NCBI GenBank assembly: GCA_033675545.1
Contig: JAWDGP010003572.1
Coordinates: 491,001-555,000, forward strand
Reading direction: 5' to 3'
Origin: Elysia crispata
Lineage: Eukaryota > Mollusca > Gastropoda > Plakobranchidae
Length of the DNA stretch: 64,000 nt
This document shows positions 16,186 through 41,800 of the stretch, piece by piece. A program made the position numbers and the translations under genes. How positions within the stretch are numbered: position 1 is the first letter of the stretch; each line of letters begins with the position of its first letter. The notes beneath the pieces are model-generated. The model did no database searches and was not told the origin of the DNA. It saw only the letters and a program-made list of their open reading frames with translations.

Positions 16186-16204
16186 GGTCTCTGCTGGGCA
16201 AACC
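16186..16204 (+). other. ACSF3: ACSF3 5' UTR piece after a predicted acceptor
   Basis: A short leader between a strong acceptor (CAG ending at 16185) and the ATG at 16205. The ATG sits in an ACC-ATG-G context, a good Kozak match, which supports this start. Confidence 0.55.
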
Positions 16205-28549
<12,345 letters not shown>

Positions 28550-28659
28550 TGATATATGTAATTTTAAAGTGTGAATTTAATGCAAATATAATAATTCATT
28601 TGGGCATTTGATTTTTTTTGTATCTTATATAAAAGGTGACTTTGGTGAAATAACAATTT

Positions 28660-28867
28660 ATTAAATCTTGCTAAAATGTAGTGCAATTAATAATGAAATA
28701 ACAGCTCCACCTAGATTCCCCTTCCTAACAAACAAAGACAGTACGCTGGAGTCACTTTGCTCAATTTTCAAATTAAATTATCCTCTTTTGGTGAAAATTA
28801 GCCTCTGTAGTGTTGAATCTTTGCAATGCATGTGTCTGAATCCTAGATCTCTTTTGGATAAAATAAA
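28660..28867 (+). promoter_or_regulatory. Possible ACSF3 polyadenylation signals
   Basis: ATTAAA at 28660-28665 and AATAAA at 28862-28867 lie within about 320 bp of the stop codon. In such AT-rich DNA they could be chance. Confidence 0.3.
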
Positions 28868-30262
<1,395 letters not shown>

Positions 30263-30759
30263 AAAGAGAGATAGAGAGAACAAGAGCATGATGGAGACCG
30301 ATGGGAAGATAGATTCTGGACGTGTGATTAAGATTAAGGGGGTTATGTACTAAAAAAATGATCCTCACATCAGTCACCTGGCAATCCAATAGAGACTACT
30401 GGATATAGCTTTACTCCTAAACAATCAATCCTTTGTTTATTTTAGTTTGGAGTCAAAATGAGTAGCAGCAGGATTTCCAAAAAATTACATGTGCCCTATG
30501 CTGATTTACTTGCACTCTGTGATCAGTTTTTAACTAAATATTCAGTTTACAAATATATTTTAATTACACATGTATTTAATTATATGTCTCTTTTTACATA
30601 GTGTCCTAATATTTGATCAATTCTAATAACACTTTGAGAGTTTAGAAAATAACTTTCTATGTACATTATTTTTAACTTCATACTGTAGATGACCATTTTA
30701 CATGGTGGATAGATTCAGGTTCAAAGAATTTTTCCATTTCTTTTTTTTGCCTGCTATTA

Positions 30760-31745
30760 TAGTGGAACCCATAAATGAAGAGAGCGAAAATAGCGAGAAC
30801 CTAGGAAGAAGATAATTTCAAATCCCCATACAGTGTCTTTTCCCTTCTTTGGGAAATTAACAAGCAAAAAAAAATGCTGACCCCTTTAATGAGTGCTTGG
30901 TGGTTCACTTAAATTAAGAAAAAAAAAACAGCGCCAGTGAAATGACGTGTGCAGTGTCAGCCAGATCTAGACTTGGTCAGCCGTTATGAAAATGCTAGAC
31001 AAAAAGGTACCCCAGGGAATGCTTAAGTATGCATGAATTTAGGCCTCAAGCACCATTTGTATTATGAGTGGCTAGCCTCACCTCGCCTGGCCTTGCCTCA
31101 CTATCCCCTTCCGCTTAAATTTCTTACTCCTCGTAAACAACAAAATGAGTGCCAAGGGGTGAGGCTCACTCTGTCTCTCTCTGCCTATTTTTTAATACAT
31201 GTTTTCATACATGTCTGTAGGCATGTTCCTACTCCTTCCTCCTTTTTCAGAGATAAGATTAGTTAATCAGGAGGGCGTTAATCATTTCGAGGGCTTGCAC
31301 TTAAACAAAGCCTAATGCCAGGCTTGGAGCAAGGTAGAAAGGCGAGGCAGACCATTTTGTGACTGAGTGATACTGATTGCTCACAAAAGCGTGGGTATTA
31401 GTCTTTTATAGGGCTAACTTAAACCATTACCATCATTGGGGTGGGGGTATAAAACTTTTGTGTGCAGGCCTAAATTAATGATCCTAGACACTTCTGATTG
31501 GATTGAACTCTTACGTATTATAAAAAATGCCCTCATCCCCTGATGCCACCAAACAGGCTTTGTGGGGTTTTACACACAGGATTTCCTGTGTTTAGACTCT
31601 CAAACCTGTTTTGTTTCTTTCTTATGGGGTATTTTGCTTGTTTTCCCTTTTATCTCTATATAATGTATAATTTCAGGACAACAACAACCCTGTAATGAGA
31701 GAATTCATTCTGAACAAGAGTTCTCATAATTTTTGAGTTTCACTG
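30760..31745. mobile_element. Non-autonomous pogo-like element, copy A
   Basis: Flanked by TA dinucleotides (30758-30759, 31746-31747), with inverted ends: left TAGTGGAACCCATAAATG, right read in reverse CAGTGAAACTCAAAAATT. The outer 140 bp on the left and 70 bp on the right match copy B at 48976-49353. The centre (about 30900-31670) is unique to this copy and may be a nested insertion or the fuller form. No transposase frame survives. Confidence 0.7.
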
Positions 31746-32344
31746 TAATTACATGTCAAAAGTTATAATGAAATATATATGGGTGATATGTTTTGATAAA
31801 GGATAACGTGCAAAGTATAATACTATAATAGTTAACACTGTATCACTTTGCAATGCCTTTTGTCATTTTAAAATCGTTGTATGAATTCTAATGTAATACT
31901 TAAAAGCTTTTTTAACGTCATTGGGTGCAATGCATTGATATTATTTTGAGTAATTGTTTTTACCTCAAGTAATAAGAGAATTGTGAAAAAAATTTGATAT
32001 TTTGCATTTTAGGATTTTATGTTGTTTTTTTTTTAGGGAGTGGGGGGTGTAAAACTCATGTTGAAATATAAGTTTACAAGATTTGCATATCTTTATGGCT
32101 TTGTTTTAACTAAGATCTATGACTCTTTGCACTATTTGCCATGAAATAAATTTTACCCCCCTTTTTTTATAAATGCTTTTATCTCTTGCGCTTGTCAAGA
32201 GTTTTTTTTTATATTTATGGTTTGGTTTCACATTGTTTTTAAAGACTTTGCTACATCAATTTTAAAAAGTTTATTTTCTAAATTAAACAAAAGGTGTTTT
32301 GCCTGCATTCCTCTATACTTCTTAATCAATTTTCTTACATACAG

Positions 32345-32430
32345 TAAGTTGTGTCATTTGGACCAGTGATTAAAGTATCAGATCTGGAATACTTTGCAGT
32401 GTTTTTGGGTGTGATCCCTGACAATTGGGG
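32345..32430 (+). repeat. Possible tRNA-derived SINE fragment
   Basis: A TGGACCAGTGATTAAAGT segment followed about 50 bp later by GGTGTGATCCCTGAC resembles decayed A- and B-box motifs of a tRNA-derived promoter. It does not fold into an intact tRNA by eye. Confidence 0.25.
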
Positions 32431-34107
32431 GTTGAAACTTTAAACTATGAATGAATGGTTTCATCGATGTTGTATTAAATACTTAAGCAGGAAATTGAAA
32501 GCAAAAATTATTTATGTTCACTGTAGAATTTAGCCTAAAAAAAACCTATAGAAGTGACTAAAATATGGACTCATAATGTGTATGAAAGCTTCAATTCCCA
32601 AATCCGGTGTATCATTGCGTATATTTCATAATTACACCACAGCCTTTTTTTTTTTTTACAACCAACTACATTTAAATAAGTTGATGCAACCTTCAGATAA
32701 GCACAAAATTATAGAAAAATCGAGGGACTTATCTTTGTTATGTCCTTCGTTCATAAATAGCACATTACAGTTTATAACATTTTAGCCAAATTTAAGAGAA
32801 GATGCAGGTCTTTTAATATTATTAAAGACAAAAAACGAACTGAATCTGTACTTTCTTTTTCATTCAAAGAATGAAGGGGTATAATGCAATTGGGTTGTAA
32901 ATCAATGTATCTATACATTTTAAAGGTAAAAAGGGAAATCATGACATTATAAAAAGAACACTTCAGAGGGGACAGAGAAGTAATAACGACAGAGATGCAG
33001 TTCACTACTTTTTAAAATTAAATCTGCTGCTGTCAACATAATTAAACATTCAACAATATCCTTAAAGTCCGCTGAAGGTTATAAATTGGTTTCACTTTAT
33101 CCTTTTTATCACTTTACAAACCAAAATATGTCGTCAATGAAAGAGTTTCCATACTTCAAGACACATTTAATAAGGTTAAATGCTGAAGAAATGGTCTGAA
33201 TGACCATATGATTTCCCCTGAAGCATTTTCATGACCATACAAATAGTCCAGTAATGAAGGAAAAATGTTAGAATCTTTATCAATGAGCCTTGAAAGCAGT
33301 GAAAAGGTCATATCTCTAATTTTTACAGAAGATTAGCTTACTTAAATAGGCTCTTATTTTCTCCAACCGCATACAATTTAAAAACTGCTACTATTATGCT
33401 CAGAATAATTGCGGTCCATATTTATTGACCTACACCCTCTTTAAAATAAGAAAAAAAAAATAAACAAAAAAAAAGACTATCATACAACATGTTGGTTATA
33501 TTTTTACTGTAGTAGCTTTATTATCTTAGAGATATTACCACTGAGAATGATGGAACCAGTACATGATTTACAAATGCATCTTTAATAGAGATCATTTCAA
33601 ATTTTCCACATTGGCTTATCATAGCCATGTTCAAACCAATATGTTCTTAATAGTACAATTAACTTCTCTGAATCACTTTTCTTCATATCAATGATTAAGC
33701 ACATGTTACTTATGAGGTCAAATTGTAAATGCAAAGTAAATTTTTATGATGTAACTTTTGTTCTTTATAATAACAGTTTTACATTGAAAATTACAATAAG
33801 AAAAATTAACATTTGAAAATAAGAATATTTGAGGTATATAGCTAAATCTAAGAAAAGACCACATTTACTTACACAAACATAGTAAAAAATCTATTGATTA
33901 TGTCTTAAATCTAATTCAATCTTCATTAATGAAGCAGGAATGAGAGGATCCAAGTTAGCTCATATCCAGATGATTCAGTACCAAATTACATATGAGTGTG
34001 GTCAGGAAAGTTGAGTCCCACAACAAAGTAATCAATTGGGCTTCTGCCTAGATTCAAGCTAAGTGCACTCTTGAAACAATGTTGATAAACTCAAATTAAC
34101 CAATCAC

Positions 34108-34113
34108 TTTATT
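34108..34113 (-). promoter_or_regulatory. Candidate XPC polyadenylation signal
   Basis: AATAAA on the minus strand, about 320 bp past the stop codon and the first canonical hexamer I saw there. Chance occurrence is likely in AT-rich DNA. Confidence 0.3.
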
Positions 34114-34435
34114 GAATTATAATATCAAATAATAAAGCTGTGCTCAACATTAAAAGATGAGCCATGACAAAATACAAGTAATTAATTTTTCTGTATTTTA
34201 AAATTGCCTATTTGCATTGCATTGAATTATCATTTCTTAGAACAATCAATTCTCTCTAGACAGAGGTTAAGTAAGTTATTTTAGATTTTTCACAGTATAA
34301 AGAATATGAACTAATTGCAGCCTTTACATCATGAGATTCAAAACTGCATAACTTTCTGCATTTCACCTTTCAAAACTAGGGAAGTGGATATGTATGCCTT
34401 CTTTCTTAAAAAAAATTACATTTCAGAATCATTAT

Positions 34436-35809
34436 TTATGATGTTTGTCTGGTTATGCGCAAGCTCCTTCTGTTTCCATTAGTCTCAGTTATTCTTTCAA
34501 TCTTTTTTGAGTCCTTTGATTTTTCCCTGACGGTTTTATTACTCGTATCTTCTGAGTTATTTGTTTCATCAAGAAGTTTGTTGGCATTGCCTCTCCCTTT
34601 CCCACTTACTGAGAGCAAACTTGGGCTTGTGCTCTGAGTGGATATAGTGCTTTTATGTGTTGATATTTTGGTGTGCTTTTTGTTCCTTTTTCTTTGATCA
34701 GCATTTGGTTTTTGAGCACAGGTATCCTCTATCTGCGGTTTGATACATAAATCAGGTCTCTCGCCTTTCATAATTTCAACCTTATTTTGTGATATTTCTT
34801 TGCTTTTTTCCAATTCATCACGACTAATGGAAGTTTCCCTCTCAGGTGTAACAAGTTTTGCTAACATGTTTTTATCTTCATTAAGACCAATAAGTATTTC
34901 TTTTGCTTGGTCAGTTTGAATCATATGAGAAAGAGAAGAGTCTTCTGGCTCAACTGGAACAAAATCATTTTCATCACTAGAGCTTCCTTCCTCATCCAAC
35001 CAATGTCTTGTTTCTATGGGCTTTGTAGTCTCAGGATCTTTCTTTTTAATTGCAGTGTTATTCATCAGTCCATCCTCACTGCCGTCATCAGTTCTAATTT
35101 TCTTTTTGTCTCTTCTGTGCTTTTTTTTCACTTGTTCAAAGTCGCTATCACCGTCACTATCATCAATAAAGTCCTCACCGCCTTCATCACTGTCAAAATA
35201 TTTCACTGCAGTAACAGATCTTCTCTTTGGTCTGCTGGTCATTCTTTTTGCAGTTTTGCTTTCCCCATCAACCTCATCAGAAAAATCTTCCTCAGTGTCA
35301 GAACCCTCTTCTTCCAATTCCTTTCTTCTTTGTCTTCTTTGCAAGGCTGATGATTTAACATTTTTTCTTTTATTAAAATCTGTCCGATTTTTGACACCTT
35401 TGTTTTGCTTTTCACCACCTTCTTGTTTTTTTGAATCTTCAGCATTGCGCCCAGGAATTTTTCTATTTTCCTTGCATTTTATGATATTTACAGCAATATC
35501 ATTATCGGTACTGCCTTTTCCATCTAAACCTTTTGATCCCTTTGCTTGACAAGCTATTTCCTCTTTAAACGCTTTTCCCCGTCTAATACCCTTTTCCAAC
35601 ATGTTTCTTGCTTCCTCAATCTTGATTTTAGTGTCCTTAGCCTTTTTATCATTGACTTCATCTTGTTGCCGCCTTGGCCACGAGTGTTGAACATCGAGGG
35701 CAGGCTCTGCATCAGCAAAAGCAATCTCCTCTTCTTGCTCCTCCTGTTTTTTCAATTCCTCCACTCGCTTCAAAAGCCTTTCTTTCTTGTCCTTCACATT
35801 CAAATCAAC
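34436..35809 (-). CDS. XPC: XPC terminal exon 22, long acidic/basic C-terminal tail
   Basis: Residues 1004-1460 and stop. The first 65 or so residues, including the block [15 protein letters not shown], align with the short human tail (ILAASWPQNREDE). The remaining 390 have no human counterpart. They alternate Lys/Arg-rich and Asp/Glu/Ser-rich stretches, with acidic F-x-x-V sites near 35130-35183 (DSDFEQV) and 34934-34987 (ENDFVPV). No stop, frameshift or splice site interrupts the 1.37 kb, so I take it as real protein. It ends [12 protein letters not shown]. Confidence 0.9.
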   Translation of the reverse strand, partial: VDLNVKDKKERLLKRVEELKKQEEQEEEIAFADAEPALDVQHSWPRRQQDEVNDKKAKDTKIKIEEARNMLEKGIRRGKAFKEEIACQAKGSKGLDGKGSTDNDIAVNIIKCKENRKIPGRNAEDSKKQEGGEKQNKGVKNRTDFNKRKNVKSSALQRRQRRKELEEEGSDTEEDFSDEVDGESKTAKRMTSRPKRRSVTAVKYFDSDEGGEDFIDDSDGDSDFEQVKKKHRRDKKKIRTDDGSEDGLMNNTAIKKKDPETTKPIETRHWLDEEGSSSDENDFVPVEPEDSSLSHMIQTDQAKEILIGLNEDKNMLAKLVTPERETSISRDELEKSKEISQNKVEIMKGERPDLCIKPQIEDTCAQKPNADQRKRNKKHTKISTHKSTISTQSTSPSLLSVSGKGRGNANKLLDETNNSEDTSNKTVREKSKDSKKIERITETNGNRRSLRITRQTS

Positions 35810-38800
35810 CTGATTGAATAAAACATACAATTAATACAAGTATGTTACATGAAGTATAGTGAGAGTAGATGTGACCTCAGGAGTATTCGGTCTAAACCAA
35901 AATGTCAATATCTAGAGAAAATTTATTTGTCTGCCTCTTAGTCTTACTTAAACATTTGAACAGATCTTATCTTTAAAATTTGAAGCCTAATAACATTTAA
36001 TTGCCAAATAATGTGACTCTTTAATGTTTCTATACCACTGATATTTGCAATGAAATTTTAAAACCCTAAAAAGTTTGTTAAACAAGAATCTTGCCAGAGA
36101 TATGCAGATACAGCTTAGATATAATCATGATAATGACATTTTCATTAAGTCAAACTGCAGTCAATAAAAGATACACTTTTCATCCAAAAAAAAATTGTGA
36201 GATAAAAATCCAACCTGTGAAAATTTTTCAGTGAGTCTACTTTTGATCAGCAAACCTCGTATTAAAAGTCGCCAGTTGCCATAGACTCGCTTTTCCCGTT
36301 TCTGTGAAAGTTAATATTGTTAAAGTTAATGAGCTATGTAATTTGGTTTTAAAAAATCAAATACTGGAGTATACCCAAGTTCCGTTTTGAACTTGACTAT
36401 ATTTTTGAATACTAATTCTTTATATCCACATGCTAGACATAAGGCTTGCACATAATCAGCTTGGAAAACCTATGTTCTACAATAATATAGATATTTTTAA
36501 TTTGACAAAATAACCATTGCCATCTTGGGTAGCTTTGTCCTTCCCTAAGCATCAGTATAATAATCATGAGATTGTCTTTTTGTCCATCTCTATCTCTCTA
36601 GCTCCTGTGAAATAGACAGCCTTAGAGCAAACCGATCAAATATCCCAAAAATAACTTATTTTCTTAGCTTGAATAACTTAATCTAATCTACAGATACATG
36701 ATTTTGTCATTCTTTCTGCTTTTTTCTACTATCAGATTGTGTTTTCCTGTCAGTCCCTGTCTCAGAAATAACTACTTTGACTCGCATGTAAACAAATCTT
36801 ATGAATTCACACAGTTGTAACAACATAGCCTTTGTATGACTTTATCTGTCCCTCTGCACCTAATGACTTTACCATTATGTATGTCTGCCTTATCTCTGTT
36901 TCTCTCGAATGTGTCAAAATGTCCCCTACTCAGACAAACCTCTGTTTCCCTCTGTTCCTGAATCTCCTGATCTTCTGTCCAAGCAACCATCAGAGTATCT
37001 GCATGCTCTTCACAGACCACAACTCCATCAAATCTAATGAAAGCAAAGAACAAATGAAAAAATAAAACTAGTACAAAGAAGAAAAAGACTTGAAAATGTT
37101 AATTTAATTTCTGCATGAATTCAAAGCAACAAATTTGATAGGATGATTTTCATCATTTAATTTCTCGAATTTTGAAGATTTTTATTATCAATGAAAAACT
37201 TAAGAAACTTATTCAATTTATTTGTTTTCTTTGCTTGTTACAAATCTCCATCTGAATTTATAACACTCAATCTCGTATTAACTGTAAGATGATCTTGACA
37301 TGCAGTAGCCTCCAAAAATGCCATGTCATTAAAAAAAAAAGATTCCCAATTCATCCATCAATATAAATGGGTCTAACAAATTTTGACAGATATAAAAATG
37401 CAAATCCCAGAACATGTTGGTAACCATTAGACCAACAGCACTTAAAAATGGTGAACATTCAAATTACAGTGGAAACCTCATAATTCAAATTGGTCGGGAA
37501 TGCATGAAAACATGAATTAAGAGGATTCAAACTACAAAAAAAGGGGCATTTATGACTGAATGAGAACAGGGACAAAATATAAACGGTTACCTCCCTTGTT
37601 TGGAAAATTACTCAAATAGGAGTTCCCTACCGTTTTCTTACTATTGACTCCTCAACCCCTGGTTTCCAGTCTTTTTTTTTTTTGGCCCGTTTGCTGTTTT
37701 AAGGGTTAGAGTATGGGAAAGACAATACTTGGCATTTTTAAATAGCTGACTTGCTCTTAAAATGGTCTGTGATAACAGTTTGTTTGGCTTTCCTGACAAT
37801 ATGGTCCTCAAACTTAAACTCAAGAGACCAAATAGCATTGCACAGGTCGTCTGTGCCTTGTTCGTGGATAATTTTTTTTTAAGTCAGAAGAGCTGATCTG
37901 GCTTCTGCTGAGGTGGTAGGTACAGTCTCCTCTTCAGCTTTGTCATCTGACTCTTCATCTCCGAAGTCAGTAGCAATCTGTTGGAAGCTGGTCTCCTCTG
38001 TAGTGGGGACATCATCCTCAACACTGATGAATGCATCTAGTCTTGACTCCACTGTAACAACATCCTTCAGGCGACCAAAGAGAGAACCAAGATCCTTGTT
38101 TTCCTCCGCAACGCCTCTCGTGATCTCACTCTCAGTCTCTGTGATTTCCTGTTCTAAGGAGAACCCAGCATGGCGAAAACAGTTTTCCACCACAATGGAA
38201 ACCTCAAAAACCAAAGTCTGATTATTCGAATTTCTCATAAAGCGAATTTTGCGAGAGGATAGGTTTTTTTATTCTCCCTTTGGCTTTGTTAGAATCAGAC
38301 TCATATTTCGAAGCCTTTCTGGTTCATTTCTCTTACTTCAAAGTCGATACCACCCAACAAGGCATTACAGAAGTACTAATCACTGCCTGAGAAAGGCTGA
38401 TCAGTGCGCTAACAAAGCGAAGAGGGACCTGATGCACAAAGAAAGGAGTATCAATAGAAACATTGATACGGTACTGATTGTAATATGGGACCGGGGAAGG
38501 GGGATATCACAGGAACAGTGCACACTCAGTCAATGAGTCATCTAGCAAGCTGTTTCACTGGTAGTGCTTTGATTGAGCAACAGTAGGGGTGTGCGCGGAA
38601 AGAAGGGGAAAAGGTGAGGGAGGCTCCCAAGTGCAGGGCCACAGACTGGGTTAAGTTTTTGTCATGACTGTGTCAGCGTGCCACGAGATGCTGCAGGTGG
38701 TCTACGCAAGTAAACACATGGTACCAAGATGGACACACTGGTCACCAATCACCACAGCATGTCACTTCTTTTTCTTTTCAAGAACCTTGCAAATTTTGTT

Positions 38801-41800
38801 AGTTCTTTTACCTACAAGCACAACAAAAACTCACTAGAAAAGCCAAAACTCAGAACGGTGTAGTTTCACATGAAAAGGTGTCCTCCAAACCATAATAAAT
38901 GAGTCAGTTTGGAAAATTTCCTGGCTAAGTGTTGAGGAAGTGAAGTTTTGTTTCGCATTTTTATTTTTTTTTTTAATTGATGTATTTCTTCTTCAAAACA
39001 TTCATTTCTTAAACAACTTCTCTGACTCTTCCCACCCCCTTTCTTCCTCCCCCCCCCCCTGCTCTCTCTCTTTCTCTCTCCCTCTCCCACCCCCTCTCTG
39101 TGTCTCTCTTTACAATGCAATGTATTTCTCTCTCTCTCTCTCACACACTAGTCCCAGTATCATCCTCATTTAAAGGAAAAAATTACAGTAGACTGCAATC
39201 CAGGGGTCAATGGGATAAAAAAAACAACAAAAAACTAACTTGTTTCCTTCTTTGCTTAGATCTTCACTTCCTCTCTATGACTTGCTACTTTTCTCACTGT
39301 CTTTGCACATTTGTTACTCTCTCTCTCTCTCATGTAATCAGATCTACATGACTGTTTTGATCTTGTGTAAGCATGCCACCTTTCTCTCTTCGGACCTTTC
39401 TAAATCCTAGATCTAGCCTCATAACTGCACCCACTATAACTGCCCTTTCCCTTCCCTTCACTGTCGCTCTAACCTGCTGTATGCACCCCTCCCCCCACCC
39501 CCTCTCTCTATCTCTTCTTTTTTTCCTGCTGCGATGCCTTGCACCTACCATAACACTAGGTCTGGAGTGCCCTGGTGGCTTTGTTTTCTCCATCTCCCTG
39601 TCGCAATGGCCCTTCGATTCTCCTCCATACACCCACATCTTCAACCGCACATGCTAGTGGACATTTTACATTCTTTACATTTTACCGTGGATCTAATTTA
39701 TATTACCACCCAGACAAAGAAAGAGCCCGACATTGTAGTGTATAGGGTAACTTTTAAAGTGGTTTGTTCTTCTATCGTTGGGTCCAAGCTCATTGAATTC
39801 GAGGTTCACTGTATCAAACTCTTCTGCCACATTCTACTTTAACCTACACAGGATGTGAATGTCCACTGTGATGATCCCATCCAACCATGGCAGGAGCCAC
39901 ATCAATACCAAGCTTCTTGGCTATCCTCTGAAGGCCATTTACTGTAAATAAACAAAAAAAATACAAGTCATGTTTGAGATATGAAATAAAATGGCAACTG
40001 ATCTAGAGAAAGAAAACTATTCATCAAAATTTAAGTTTTAGAAACTTTTAAAAAATCCATCAAAAAAGAAGGTGGTAAAAGGACCAAGATCAGTTTTTTA
40101 AGCGGGAAAGAGGCAAATCTGACAAAATATAAGTAAAGATTGTTTATTTCTACGTATGTATATTTTGTGATATTTGTTCCTTTCAAATTTTACTTATTTT
40201 ACCACATATACACGTATCATTACATACACCATGTTAATAGTTTATTTGCATCACTTGAAATTCTAATTCTTTGGAGATATTGATGTTTCACAAGCCATGA
40301 AATCAGCTTTAATTTTCCAATAGGAAATAGGCCCAAAAAGGTATAATACAGTTCATCAGTACCTGTGACAACCATGTTTAAGATAAACTTGTCAACAATA
40401 TTGTTATTTCTGCTCAATAAAATTTGAGAATGGGATTGATTCGCAAAATTGATTTGCAGATGTCTATGTATAGAGACCAAAAAGTGTTTCAGAACTTGTT
40501 TTCAGAGACAGATGGACAGGTTAAAATGTGTCAGTCTTACACATTGGTTTATTTATCTGTGTAGCTAAAACTGTATTGCTGCCAAACACTGGAGAACATT
40601 TTTGTTACTTTAGGACCAATTAATGACAAAGTTGTCACATGATAAAATGATGTATATTTCCATGTCAACCCCAAAGGTATCAACAGACTGAAACAATGAG
40701 TTAAATCAATACATTTAAACTAGCTATTCATAAATGAAGAGGCATTCCAAATGGCTTTGAGGAACTATTGTTCCTCCCAATAAAACTGGGTTGTACAAAA
40801 GTAAATTTTACCCTATATTTTGAATATATTAAAATGATAGTATATATAGAGCTATTGAAATAAAAATAATTGATATCGCCCATGAAAGTCATTTAAATGA
40901 TAAAAATCTACTATCGATCTTTCATTCCTTCCGAATACATGAAAGCCAAACAATTTGAACCAATCTATACACACATGTTTTGATGCTTATGGTTACTGAC
41001 CTTTTAGTTGCACTGTTCCAATGGGCAACATCCACGGCTTAAAGAGCTCAAGGTTACCATATTCATTTTTAGGAACCTTGCCCTGAAATTAGACATAATT
41101 GCTGCCTGGTACAGATCTATTGAATTTTACAAACAATGAATTATATGAAAATGGCAAACAGTAAAAACACTTTTCCTACATTTTTAGTATTAAATGCAGC
41201 AAATCTACATTAATTTTACCTAAAAATTATTGAAAAAAAAGGGCAAAGAATTTAAAGTGTACCATGACAAAGGTATTAATTCCAATTTTAATTTAATGGA
41301 GCGAAACATAAAATTATGAAAAAACCAAGCTTACACAATGGTTATATATTGTAAATGGGATGATGATCAGTCCCTTTAACTATTGGTCTTCTTCTTCAAA
41401 AATAAAAGGCAAAGCACACATTACATTTTATCTTACATTAACTGCTGGAGGAGGAATGTATTTCTCAGTCTGCCACTCTCCATACAATTCAAGGTCCAGC
41501 TCATCTGGGTTATCTTTTGGCTTGTTCTGAACAAGAAAGAAATGTACATATACATGCACATGAAAACACTTTTAAAATTGTTTTTTAAAAAACACACAGT
41601 ATACAAACCCACTATGAATCAAGGTCAATTTTAAAAAGATTGGAATCAGATTGCTTAAATTCCCAAAAATCATAAAAGCATTAAGATAAGACAGTATCAT
41701 CATATTGTTTTAAATCAACCAAGGCACAACAGACCACTTTCTAAAACTTATTGCATTTTACCATCCAGTAGATACATTGACAGTTAACTTTATTTGATAA

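Larger units (their letters stand above)
31746..34435. other. Intergenic stretch between the convergent genes
   Basis: AT-rich sequence with no recognised gene. About 32345-32430 shows a weak tRNA-like A-box/B-box pattern that could be an old SINE. Confidence 0.45.

Noticed and set aside
34907-35549. Plus-strand frames opposite the last XPC exon
   Set aside because: Antisense shadows of a strongly supported coding exon; they lack similarity to known proteins.
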